DNA from: DASVUC01 sp038237225
Lineage (GTDB): Bacteria > Planctomycetota > Phycisphaerae > Tepidisphaerales > Tepidisphaeraceae
Reading direction: 5' to 3'
Assembly (NCBI GenBank): GCA_038237225.1
Contig: JBBRYX010000001.1
Span: 124,001-188,000, forward strand
DNA length: 64,000 nucleotides
Part shown: positions 1 through 7,457 of the stretch, piece by piece
Numbering within the stretch: position 1 is the first letter of the stretch
Layout of the letters: every line of letters starts with the position of its first letter
The notes under the pieces: generated by a model
Told to the model about the DNA's origin: nothing
The model's database searches: none
What the model saw: only the letters and a program-made list of their open reading frames with translations
Position numbers and translations under genes: made by a program

Positions 1-2
1 GG

Positions 3-863
3 AAGGCGCTGAAGGGTTTTGGTTACAAGCTGCCATACCGCGCCGCGGTGCGCATCTGGTCAATCTCCGAACTCGCCCGGTATCTGCCGGGATCCATCTG
101 GCAGGTTGTGGGGCGTGTTTATTTATGCAAGCCGTATGGGATTCCGGGCGCGATCGTGTCGACCAGCCAGATTCTGGAATTGTCGACGTTCCTGCTCGCC
201 AATGTATTGATCGCGGTGCCGTGCCTGTTGTTCGCGGGAACGAAGTCGGCCCGCATGGGTGATGCAAAGCCGTGGTTTTTCGTGGCGATGGCGCTGGCGC
301 CGCTGCTGGCCGTGGTGCTTCACCCAAAGGTATTTTACGGGATCACCAATCGCATCCTGGCGCGAGTGGGGAAGCCGGCAATCACGCTGCGGCTTCGGGG
401 ATACAAATTATTTGGACTTCTGGTGTGGTCGATTTTTGGATTGTTGTTCCAGTCGCTGGCGGTTTTTCTGCTTCTGCATGAACCGCTGGGATTGCCGTGG
501 ACGAAATGGTGGGTGGTGGCGGGCGCTTATTGTCTTGCCTGGATCGCCGGATTTTTAGCGATATGGGCGTCCGGGGGGCTCGGCGTGCGTGAAATTGTGT
601 TTGTGGCGGTGATGCGGATCGCGATACCGCACCGGTTTCGAGATCAGTTTGGCGATCCCGCTTCGTTCGCGGCGCTACTCGCATTTTTGAGCTTGCTCCT
701 GCGCCTGTGGACCTTTGTTGGAGAGATCATGCTCACCAGCGTCAGTGCGCTTTGGGATTATCGAGGATTGCTTGCACTTCCGAATGCTCCGGGGCAACTC
801 AAGGTCGCGGAAGTTGATCGTCGGGAAGAAGAGTCGCGGACGCCGACGTCGTCGGCGGCTTGA
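3..863 (+). CDS. Flippase-like (LPG synthase TM/UPF0104) membrane protein, C-terminal part
   Basis: The frame is open from the window edge, so the true start lies upstream; only the last ~286 residues are visible. The stretch ARYLPGSIWQVVGR followed by a GIPG...STSQILE segment is the signature of the lysylphosphatidylglycerol-synthase transmembrane / UPF0104 flippase-like family. Several hydrophobic spans follow (about residues 60-80, 95-110, 140-165, 175-195, 220-240 of the visible part). Such proteins sit in the inner membrane and are often linked to lipid or glycan transfer; the substrate cannot be read here. The 3' end overlaps the convergent gene at 799-1044 by 65 bases. Confidence 0.7.
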   Translation, partial: KALKGFGYKLPYRAAVRIWSISELARYLPGSIWQVVGRVYLCKPYGIPGAIVSTSQILELSTFLLANVLIAVPCLLFAGTKSARMGDAKPWFFVAMALAPLLAVVLHPKVFYGITNRILARVGKPAITLRLRGYKLFGLLVWSIFGLLFQSLAVFLLLHEPLGLPWTKWWVVAGAYCLAWIAGFLAIWASGGLGVREIVFVAVMRIAIPHRFRDQFGDPASFAALLAFLSLLLRLWTFVGEIMLTSVSALWDYRGLLALPNAPGQLKVAEVDRREEESRTPTSSAA

Positions 864-1044
864 GCTGCTCCTTCTCTCTCGGCAGGACCGTTGTGAAGTA
901 AAGCGCCAGAAGGAAGCCCACCCAGACCGCAAGAGCCACCATTAAAATTGTGAAAAGACCGCGGCGCGGCTTGAGAGCGGGAACCTCTTCTGCCTCGGTG
1001 ATTTTAAGATCCCCCTGCCGCCCGACCGCTTGAGCTTTGCTCAT
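799..1044 (-). CDS. Small single-pass membrane protein, function unknown
   Basis: An 81-residue protein with a basic segment (KPRRG), one hydrophobic helix at about residues 30-51, and a polar Pro/Thr/Ser tail. Its ATG overlaps the stop of the upstream Minf_1886-family gene (ATGA), suggesting translational coupling. It overlaps the convergent flippase-like gene at the 3' end. No family was recognised; the coupling is the main reason to call it. Confidence 0.55.
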   Translation of the reverse strand: MSKAQAVGRQGDLKITEAEEVPALKPRRGLFTILMVALAVWVGFLLALYFTTVLPREKEQLKPPTTSASATLLPDDQLPRP

Positions 1045-1451
1045 ATCAGTTTCTCGAAACGATATTCGCGCTCAAACGCCCGGGTGAAGTCGTAGACTTC
1101 GCGGAAATCGTCGGGGGTATCTGCTTCAGTAGCCTGGAGGATTCCGTTCTCGACCAGAGCGAAGACGATCTTGCCGAAGTCGTTGGTTCGGCGGATGTTC
1201 CACTTGGCAAGCACGGTGCGGGCGAGGAGGCCCCAGCGGTTTAGAGCAAAGTCGCGGATGCCCTCGCAGAGTTCCTGTCCGCTGACGTGCCGCATGACGC
1301 GGCCTTCGTCTTTGCAAATTCCGTGGATTTTACGGACGGTGTAGGCAAGGCCCTGCTGTACGAATTCGTAAGCCTCTACGGGATACAGTCCCGCTTCATG
1401 CGAGACATCGTGCAGCGTCTTCTCCGAACGAACAGGCTTTGAAGGCGGCAT
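1041..1451 (-). CDS. Minf_1886 family protein
   Basis: A 136-residue cytosolic protein. The run GLYPVEAYEFVQQGL, then HVSGQELCEGIRDFA and RWGLLARTVL, matches the Minf_1886 family, which is common in Planctomycetes, Verrucomicrobia and relatives and has no assigned function. I place the start at MPPSKPVRS because the 12 residues upstream (ARPVRFDKVST) look unlike the family. It is followed by an ATGA-coupled small membrane protein, so the two probably act together. Confidence 0.75.
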   Translation of the reverse strand: MPPSKPVRSEKTLHDVSHEAGLYPVEAYEFVQQGLAYTVRKIHGICKDEGRVMRHVSGQELCEGIRDFALNRWGLLARTVLAKWNIRRTNDFGKIVFALVENGILQATEADTPDDFREVYDFTRAFEREYRFEKLI

Positions 1452-1683
1452 GGTTGATACTTTATCAAAGCGCACCGGCCTCGCCAACAGGAACTCTGGG
1501 AGGAATTATGAGTTAAGTCCGGAGATTTGTTGAACGATTTGACCGATTGGCGTCGTCCGAGATACGAGAAGACGGGCAATTGGCACAAGATGCGGGCAAC
1601 GGTGACGGTTTTTGCGTTCAGGGCGGTAGTTCCTATAATCGCGCGCCGACGGTGGAACACGCGGGAGGTCTGACCTGAATCCG

Positions 1684-1701
1684 CGCCGGGCAAGCCCGGC
1701 G
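1684..1701. repeat. GC-rich perfect hairpin in the leader of the TolC-like gene
   Basis: CGCCGGGC-AA-GCCCGGCG is a perfect 8-bp inverted repeat with a 2-base spacer, 50 bases before the TolC-like start codon. It has no T-run, so it is not an obvious terminator. It may be a leader hairpin or a remnant of a palindromic element. The rest of 1452-1751 shows no gene. Confidence 0.4.
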
Positions 1702-1751
1702 GCTAAATGGATTCTCCGCCAGGTTTTCCGACTTACGAATGGAGTCTGTGC

Positions 1752-3467
1752 ATGTGGAAGGCTGCGCGTCGTGCATCCGGGGTTGCGTTGGTGGCCGGTT
1801 TGATTGTCGGATGCCATATCTCCGGAAGGGATCCGGAACCATTTAATCCCCGCGCGGCAACGATGGGGGAGCGAGAGAATTCCGGGGGAAACCCGATGCG
1901 GCCGGTGCGTCCGCTGCCGACGACGCTCGAGAGCCCTTACATCGATCAACCCACCACCCAGAAGAACAAATACCCCCCTGCCACGGGGCCGTCATTGGAT
2001 TCGAGCCCGACGTTGCGCCTGAGCCTTCGGGAGATCGTGCAGCGGGCGATCTCGAACAGCTCGGATATCAAGGTCGCGGGATATCAGCCGGCGATTGACG
2101 AGACGCGGGTCACGGAGGCGGAGGCTCGGTTTGATCCGACTTTCTTCACGAACCTGACGTATTCGGATCAGACGACTTTGAGCCCGAGCAATCAGAACGT
2201 GGGCTTGCAGCCAGGGCAGGCATTTGCATTTCGCACCTACTCGCTGGAAACGGGTGTGCGGCAAGATCTCGAGACCGGCGGACGCATCGAGTTAAAGTAC
2301 AATCCGACGAAGACACACGAGAGCTTCCCGAATCCGACGACTGTGAATCCCAACCCCTTCTGGACGAGCAACCTTGCCCTCCAGTTGACTCAGCCGTTGC
2401 TGCGGGATTTTGGTCAGGGAATCAATGAGGCGCGGATCACGATCGCCCGGAACAACCAGCAGATCAGCCTTCTGGATTTCCGGGACGCGATCGAGAAAGC
2501 GCTTCGCGATATTGAAGAAAACTATTGGCAGCTTGTGCAGGCGGAGGGGGAAGTCGCGATTGCGGATCAGCTTCTCTCGGAAACGTTGCGCACGGCGGAC
2601 CTGCTGATCAAGCGCCGGACGCAGGATGTCACGCGGGTGGAGATCTCGCAGACCAATGCCGCGGTCGAGACCCGCCGGGCGGTTTTGATTCGGGCGCGGG
2701 CGCGGGTGCGGGATTTTTCGGATCAGCTCAAGCGCCTGATGAACGATCCGGAGATGCCGGTGACGGGGAACACGCTGATTCTGCCGGCAACGGTTCCGAT
2801 CGAAGAGCAGATCCGCATGAGTCTTGAAGATCAGATTCAGACGGGTTTGGAGAATCGCTTTGAACTCGGGCAGCAGTTGCTGCGAATGGATTCATCAAAC
2901 ATCGCGACGAAGGTGGCGAAGAACAATTTGCTGCCGCAGTTGAACGCAGTGGGGTCGGTCGGGGTGGAAGGGATTGGCAGTGATTTGACCGGGGCCGTGG
3001 ACGATCAGTTCAGCTTTGATCATCCCTCGTGGTCGCTGGGCGTGCAGTTTGAGTTCCCATTCGGAAACCGCGCTGCCCGTGCGATCTGGAAGCGCACGCT
3101 GCTTCAGCGCATGCAGGCGATTTCGCAGTATCAGGGGCTGATTGATCAGGTGTCGCTGGACGTGAAGATCGCGCTGCGCGAAACCGAAACGACGTGGGAA
3201 GAAGTCTACGCGACCCGCAAGGCGAGATTCGCGGCGGCCGATGCGCTGCGTGCGGTCTCGCAACGCGAAGAAGGCGGCGAAGCGCTGACCTACACGTTCG
3301 TGGATCTGAAGCTCAACACGCAGCAGCGGTATGCCGAGGCGCAGCAGGCGGAGGTGCAGGCGATCGCCAACTACAACCGGGCGCTAGCGAAGCTGGAACT
3401 GGCGAAGGGAACGCTTCTGCGCTACAACAATGTGGTGATGGAAGAGGCGCCGATCCAGCGGTACTGA
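1752..3467 (+). CDS. TolC-family outer-membrane efflux lipoprotein
   Basis: A 571-residue protein starting MWKAARRASGVALVAGLIVGC; the LIVGC lipobox marks it as a lipoprotein, and GGAG lies 8 bases before this ATG, which is why I prefer it to the upstream ATG at 1707. After a Pro-rich linker come two long alpha-helical halves (about residues 85-320 and 325-560) rich in Ala/Gln/Glu/Leu, with the outer-membrane beta segments LTQPLLRDFGQG and WSLGVQFEFPFGNRAAR typical of TolC/OEP proteins. It would form the outer-membrane tunnel of a tripartite exporter, but no inner-membrane pump or adaptor gene is adjacent, so the substrate is unknown. Confidence 0.85.
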   Translation: MWKAARRASGVALVAGLIVGCHISGRDPEPFNPRAATMGERENSGGNPMRPVRPLPTTLESPYIDQPTTQKNKYPPATGPSLDSSPTLRLSLREIVQRAISNSSDIKVAGYQPAIDETRVTEAEARFDPTFFTNLTYSDQTTLSPSNQNVGLQPGQAFAFRTYSLETGVRQDLETGGRIELKYNPTKTHESFPNPTTVNPNPFWTSNLALQLTQPLLRDFGQGINEARITIARNNQQISLLDFRDAIEKALRDIEENYWQLVQAEGEVAIADQLLSETLRTADLLIKRRTQDVTRVEISQTNAAVETRRAVLIRARARVRDFSDQLKRLMNDPEMPVTGNTLILPATVPIEEQIRMSLEDQIQTGLENRFELGQQLLRMDSSNIATKVAKNNLLPQLNAVGSVGVEGIGSDLTGAVDDQFSFDHPSWSLGVQFEFPFGNRAARAIWKRTLLQRMQAISQYQGLIDQVSLDVKIALRETETTWEEVYATRKARFAAADALRAVSQREEGGEALTYTFVDLKLNTQQRYAEAQQAEVQAIANYNRALAKLELAKGTLLRYNNVVMEEAPIQRY

Positions 3468-3549
3468 TTGGCTGTGCGTGATTCGGCGCTGATTGTCATC
3501 CTGAGTCGTCACGCGGCTGCGCCGCACCCACGATGCATGAAAAGGGCCG

Positions 3550-3629
3550 TCATCCTGAACGGTACTCCGTGAAGGATCTGGGTCGGGTAGGACTCGAGGC
3601 AAGATCCTTCAGAGTACTTCAGGATGACG
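3550..3629. repeat. Palindromic repeat, 'TCATCCTGA' type, copy 1
   Basis: Imperfect inverted repeat: left arm begins TCATCCTGAACGGTACTCCG, right arm ends GAGTACTTCAGGATGA, each containing AAGGATCT/AGATCCTT. A second copy lies at 46636-46720. A half-copy (GTCATCCTGAGTCGTCACG) is at about 3495. It resembles REP/BIME-type intergenic palindromes. Confidence 0.75.
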
Positions 3630-3679
3630 ATCTGCCGCAGTCGTCAACAGTTTCAGAGCAGAGTCTGTGAAGATTTGAC

Positions 3680-3740
3680 TGTAGCACGGGCATCTTGCCC
3701 GTGCCTGTATCGCCAACACGGGCAAGATGCCCGTGCTACA
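3680..3740. repeat. Palindromic repeat, 'GTAGCACGGGCATCTTGCCCGTG' type, copy 1
   Basis: Two arms of 23-24 bases (TGTAGCACGGGCATCTTGCC... and its reverse complement) separated by ~13 bases; each arm also holds the internal palindrome CACGGGCATCTTGCCCGTG, so the element can fold as one long hairpin or two small ones. Other copies: 8911-8972 and 13510-13570. The gap 3468-3899 holds only this and the previous repeat, plus the promoter region of the next gene. Confidence 0.85.
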
Positions 3741-3899
3741 GGAAAAGTTCACAAGCTCTGAGGTAATCCGGTCTGGCGGTATGCGGGGGTTTGGGGGATG
3801 GTGCGGGCACTTCCGAGGCGCGCAAAGGGTTATGGGAACAACGGCGGTCGCTTGGACGTTTGACTAATGTGCCCGGTGGGCTAGGTTTCGGTTGAATTT

Positions 3900-5084
3900 A
3901 TGTCTTGTCGCCAGGCGATGTTTGGGGCCGTGGTTTTGGGATGCGCGATGGGTGCGCGCGGGCAGCTCGTTGCCCCGGTGCATAGCTCGCTGCAGGGAGC
4001 GCCGGCGACGTTGTATTTGGATTTCGATGGGGATGCGCGGGGGGCCTTGACGTGGGACAGCTACACGCCCGGAAATACGCCGGCGTATGATGTGGATGGG
4101 ATCGCGGGATCCTTTTCGACTCAGGAGCTTTCGAACATTGATGAGATCTGGTCGCGCGTCGCGGAGAAGTATTCGCCCTTCAACATCAACGTGACGACGG
4201 TTGATCCCTTGAGCTACAATAACTCCCAGGCGACGCGCGTGGTGGTTGGCGGGGATGGCGCCTGGACGAATCAGACGGCGGGCGGGATCTCGAACTACTT
4301 TTCATTTACCAACGCTGAAGAGAATCTTGGCTTTGTGTTCTCGCAGAACCTGAGAGAGACGCCCGCGGCGCCGGGCAATCCGAAGAAAGTGGCGGAGGCG
4401 ATCGCGCATGAGGCGGGGCACGGATTCGGGCTGTATCACCAGAGCATTTGGCGCGAGCCGTTCCCGCACCTTCTGATCCAAGAGTACAACCCGGGGACGG
4501 CGGAGAAGGCGCCGATCATGGGGAACAGCTACAACGCGGCGCGCGGGCTGTGGTGGCTGGGAATGAGCCGCGAGGGATATGGGGTGATGCAGGATGACAT
4601 GAAGGTGGTCGCATCGACCACCGGGGCGAATGCCAACGGGTTTGGGTATCGGCCGGACGATCACGCGAACGCGGCGGCGGTGCTGGGTATTGAAGATGTG
4701 CTGACGATTGCGCCGGATCTGTCGGTGAGCGCGTATGGGGTGATCGAAAAGCCGGTGGACCATGATTGGTTTTCGTTTCACACGAATGGTGGCGACGCGA
4801 CAATTCTGGTCAACGTGGCGCCGTTCGGGCCGACGCTGGATCTTTCAATTAATCTGTACGATGCCAACGACGTGCTACTGATATCGCGGTCGACGAGCGC
4901 CCTGGGCGAGTGGCTCCAGATGTCGCTGGCGGCGGGGGATTTCCGGCTGCAGGTATTAAGCGCGGGGAATTATGGAGATGTGGGGCAGTATTTCATCAGC
5001 GGGACGCTGGTGCCGGAACCCGCGGGAATCGTGGGGGTTTTTGCGGCGGGATTTGCCGGAATGGGTCGTCGGCGAAAGCGTTAG
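3900..5084 (+). CDS. Secreted PEP-CTERM metzincin-like zinc metallopeptidase
   Basis: A 394-residue protein. The N-terminus is a signal peptide (MSCRQAMFGAVVLGCAMGARG). Residues around 165-175 read HEAGHGFGLYH, the full HExxHxxGxxH zinc site of metzincin peptidases, with the catalytic Glu. A C-terminal region DHDWFSFHTNGG... resembles the bacterial pre-peptidase C-terminal (PPC) domain. The end VPEPAGIVGVFAAGFAGMGRRRKR has the PEP motif, a hydrophobic helix and a basic tail: a PEP-CTERM sorting signal for exosortase. No exosortase is in this window. Predicted to be exported and cell-surface processed; substrate unknown. Confidence 0.85.
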   Translation: MSCRQAMFGAVVLGCAMGARGQLVAPVHSSLQGAPATLYLDFDGDARGALTWDSYTPGNTPAYDVDGIAGSFSTQELSNIDEIWSRVAEKYSPFNINVTTVDPLSYNNSQATRVVVGGDGAWTNQTAGGISNYFSFTNAEENLGFVFSQNLRETPAAPGNPKKVAEAIAHEAGHGFGLYHQSIWREPFPHLLIQEYNPGTAEKAPIMGNSYNAARGLWWLGMSREGYGVMQDDMKVVASTTGANANGFGYRPDDHANAAAVLGIEDVLTIAPDLSVSAYGVIEKPVDHDWFSFHTNGGDATILVNVAPFGPTLDLSINLYDANDVLLISRSTSALGEWLQMSLAAGDFRLQVLSAGNYGDVGQYFISGTLVPEPAGIVGVFAAGFAGMGRRRKR

Positions 5085-5273
5085 TTCAAAAGGGGGAACT
5101 GACCGATACTAATTGAAGCCGGTCGTGCTGCTGGAGCCGATTTAAGGCTATAATGTTCGGCTTCGGTGCGCCGGTTGCAGCCGTGCGTTAAACCCATAAA
5201 CTCTTTCCGCGCTCCACCGGATGACATACCCCGTCGCCGGCGGGGCAAGGCCGACGAACCTTGCGGAGTGAAT

Positions 5274-6305
5274 ATGTCTGTAGCGAATGAAGTTGAGCAT
5301 CGACCTTCCATTAAGAATGAGACCGTAGGACAGGTAGAACGTGATCGATTGCGGATGATGATGCTCATTCGGCGGTTTGAAGAGCGGACCTTCCAGGAAT
5401 ACACCAAGCCCGGCCAACGCATTGGCGGGTTTTGTCATTTGTATTCGGGCCAGGAAGCGGTTGCGGTTGGAATCGCTTCAATCTACCAGAAGGACAAGGA
5501 TTACCTGATTAACGGATACCGCGATCATGGTCATTCGCTGGCGCTGGGAATGGAGCCGCGACCGGCGATGGCGGAGATGTTCGGGCGCGCGACAGGATGC
5601 AGCAAGGGCAAGGGCGGATCGATGCACCTTTTCCAGGCTGAGGTGGGAAACCTTGGCGGACATGGGATTGTTGGCGGACAGATTCCGCTGGGAACCGGGG
5701 CGGCATTTGCATGCTGGTACAAAAAGACGGGCGGGGTTTGCTTTACACTTTTCGGGGATGGGGCGGTCAATCAAGGAACATTCAACGAATCCTTAAACAT
5801 CGCGAGCTTGTGGAAGCTGCCTTGCATTTACATCGTCGAGAACAATCACGTGGCCATGGGAACTCAGGTTGAGCGATCCAGCGCGGAGAAGGATCTGGCT
5901 AAACGCGCGGCAGGGTTCAACATGCCGTATCGCAATATTGATGGCAATGATATTGATGTGGTGATCGAGGAACTCACCGGGGCAGTCGAACGCGCCCGGC
6001 GCGGCGAAGGGCCGAGCTATATCGTCGCGAACACATATCGGTTCCGCGGGCATTCGATGTCCGATGCGATGAAGTATCGCTCGAAAGAAGAGCTCGAGAA
6101 AGCGCGGCAGCGGGATCCGAATACGGTTTACGAGAAGCGCCTGCGCGACCGCGGGTTTGTGGATGATGCGTGGCTCGAGTCGACGGAAAGCGAGTTGCGG
6201 GCGATTGTGGATGATGCGGTGAAGTTTGCCGATGCCAGCCCCCATCCGAATCTGAGCGAGTTGTACACCGATGCCCTGGCGGAAATCTATCCGCTTGAAA
6301 AGTAG
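5274..6305 (+). CDS. pdhA: Pyruvate dehydrogenase E1 component, alpha subunit
   Basis: A 343-residue subunit of the thiamine-diphosphate-dependent E1 decarboxylase that feeds acetyl groups to E2. The TPP-binding motif GDG...NN spans about residues 162-192 (GDGAVNQGTFNESLNIASLW... IVENN), and the phosphorylation-loop type segment YRFRGHSMSDAMKYRS is present. Start chosen at MSVANEVEH with GGAG 5 bases upstream; the in-frame extension to 5166 looks non-coding. First gene of E1alpha-E1beta-E2. Pyruvate is the likely substrate, but acetoin or branched-chain 2-oxoacid E1 are close relatives. Confidence 0.92.
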   Translation: MSVANEVEHRPSIKNETVGQVERDRLRMMMLIRRFEERTFQEYTKPGQRIGGFCHLYSGQEAVAVGIASIYQKDKDYLINGYRDHGHSLALGMEPRPAMAEMFGRATGCSKGKGGSMHLFQAEVGNLGGHGIVGGQIPLGTGAAFACWYKKTGGVCFTLFGDGAVNQGTFNESLNIASLWKLPCIYIVENNHVAMGTQVERSSAEKDLAKRAAGFNMPYRNIDGNDIDVVIEELTGAVERARRGEGPSYIVANTYRFRGHSMSDAMKYRSKEELEKARQRDPNTVYEKRLRDRGFVDDAWLESTESELRAIVDDAVKFADASPHPNLSELYTDALAEIYPLEK

Positions 6306-6308
6306 TGC

Positions 6309-6380
6309 GTAGCATGGGCGTCTCGCCCATGTTTTTTCTTGTAGAGTCAAAAGGATGCATGGGCGAGACGCCCATGCTAC
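6309..6380. repeat. Palindromic repeat, 'GTAGCATGGGCGTCTCGCCCATG' type, between pdhA and pdhB
   Basis: Arms 6309-6331 and 6358-6380 are perfect 23-base inverted repeats separated by a T-rich 26-base spacer. Each arm has an internal palindrome, exactly the layout of the CACGGGCATCTTGCCCGTG family but with different bases. It fills nearly the whole pdhA-pdhB gap and ends 10 bases before the pdhB ATG. A degenerate half-copy is at 19361-19386. Confidence 0.85.
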
Positions 6381-6390
6381 GGAACGAAAC

Positions 6391-7368
6391 ATGCCAGAGA
6401 TTCAGTATAGAGAAGCGCTTCGCCAGGCGATGACCGAGGAGATGGAGCGCGATGAGAACGTGTTTCTGATGGGCGAAGAGGTCGGCGAATACAACGGCGC
6501 CTATAAGGTGAGCGAGGGGATGCTCGCAAAGTTCGGCCCGCGCCGCGTCATTGATACCCCGATCTCCGAGGCGGGATTCAGCGGCATCGGCGTCGGTGCC
6601 GCGGTATGCGGCCTGCGCCCGATCGTGGAGTTCATGAGTTGGAGCTTTTCGCTGGTGTGCTTCGATCAGCTCTATAACAACGCGGCAAATGTGCGGTACA
6701 TGTCGGGCGGACAGTTCAAGGTGCCGGTGGTTTTTCGCGGCGGAAATGGAATCGCCCATCAGCTTGGAGCCACCCACTCCCATCGGGTCGAGGCGCTCTT
6801 TAGCCGGGTCCCGGGGCTGGTCGTGGTGGCGCCTTCGACGCCGTACGATGCGAAGGGGCTGTTGAAGACTTCGATCCGTTGCGATGATCCCGTGATGTTC
6901 CTGGAGTCGGAGCTGATGCTGAATGATCGCGGTGAAGTGCCGGATGAAGAGTACACCCTCCCGATCGGCGTCGCGGATGTTAAACGCGAAGGCGACGATG
7001 TCACGCTCGTCTGCTGGAGCAAATGCGTGAAGCTCTGCATGAAGGCCGCCGAGGAGCTTGCGAAACAAGACATCAGCGCTGAAGTGATCGATGTGCGGAC
7101 GCTTCGGCCGCTGGATACCCAATCGATCGTGGCATCGATTCGCAAGACGCATCGATGCGTGGTCGTTGACGAAGATTGGGGCTACTGCGGGATGGGGGAT
7201 GGTATCCGTGCCAGGATTTATGATGAAGCTTTCGACGAGCTCGATGCGCCGGTGGCGCGGGTAAGCTCGGAGGAAGTGCCGGTGCCCTTCAGTCATGAGC
7301 TGGAAATGGCGATGCAGCCAAGCGTCGAGAAGGTCATCGCGAAGGTGAATGAGATTTGTTATCGATAA
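6391..7368 (+). CDS. pdhB: Pyruvate dehydrogenase E1 component, beta subunit
   Basis: A 325-residue transketolase-like subunit that pairs with E1alpha. It shows the family landmarks MGEEVGEYNGAYKVSEGML, DTPISEAGFSGIGVGAA and RPIVEFMSWSF, and the C-terminal transketolase domain (DVRTLRPLD, VVVDEDWGYCGMGDGI). Start at MPEIQYREALRQAM, immediately downstream of the palindrome at 6309-6380; no strong Shine-Dalgarno is visible. Length is normal for the family. Confidence 0.93.
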   Translation: MPEIQYREALRQAMTEEMERDENVFLMGEEVGEYNGAYKVSEGMLAKFGPRRVIDTPISEAGFSGIGVGAAVCGLRPIVEFMSWSFSLVCFDQLYNNAANVRYMSGGQFKVPVVFRGGNGIAHQLGATHSHRVEALFSRVPGLVVVAPSTPYDAKGLLKTSIRCDDPVMFLESELMLNDRGEVPDEEYTLPIGVADVKREGDDVTLVCWSKCVKLCMKAAEELAKQDISAEVIDVRTLRPLDTQSIVASIRKTHRCVVVDEDWGYCGMGDGIRARIYDEAFDELDAPVARVSSEEVPVPFSHELEMAMQPSVEKVIAKVNEICYR

Positions 7369-7377
7369 ATGCAAGAT

Positions 7378-7454
7378 GTCCGTGGTCCGTGCTCAGTTGT
7401 CCGTTGTAAAGACGAATCAGCAACTGGCCACGGACAACGGACAAAGGACAACTG
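7378..7454. repeat. Palindromic repeat built on TTGTCCGTGG, between pdhB and E2
   Basis: The gap between pdhB and the E2 gene consists of repeated GTCCGTGGTCC / TTGTCCGTTG units on the left and their reverse complements (CCACGGACAACGGACAA, GGACAACTG) on the right, around a ~13-base centre. It ends 3 bases before the E2 start codon, so the element is part of the E2 leader. Unlike the pdhA-pdhB element in sequence. Confidence 0.75.
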
Positions 7455-7457
7455 AAA

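Noticed and set aside
5974..7374. 466-residue open frame antisense to pdhB
   Set aside because: Composition (His/Arg-rich, no domain) is that of a shadow frame of a GC-rich gene; pdhB is clear on the other strand.
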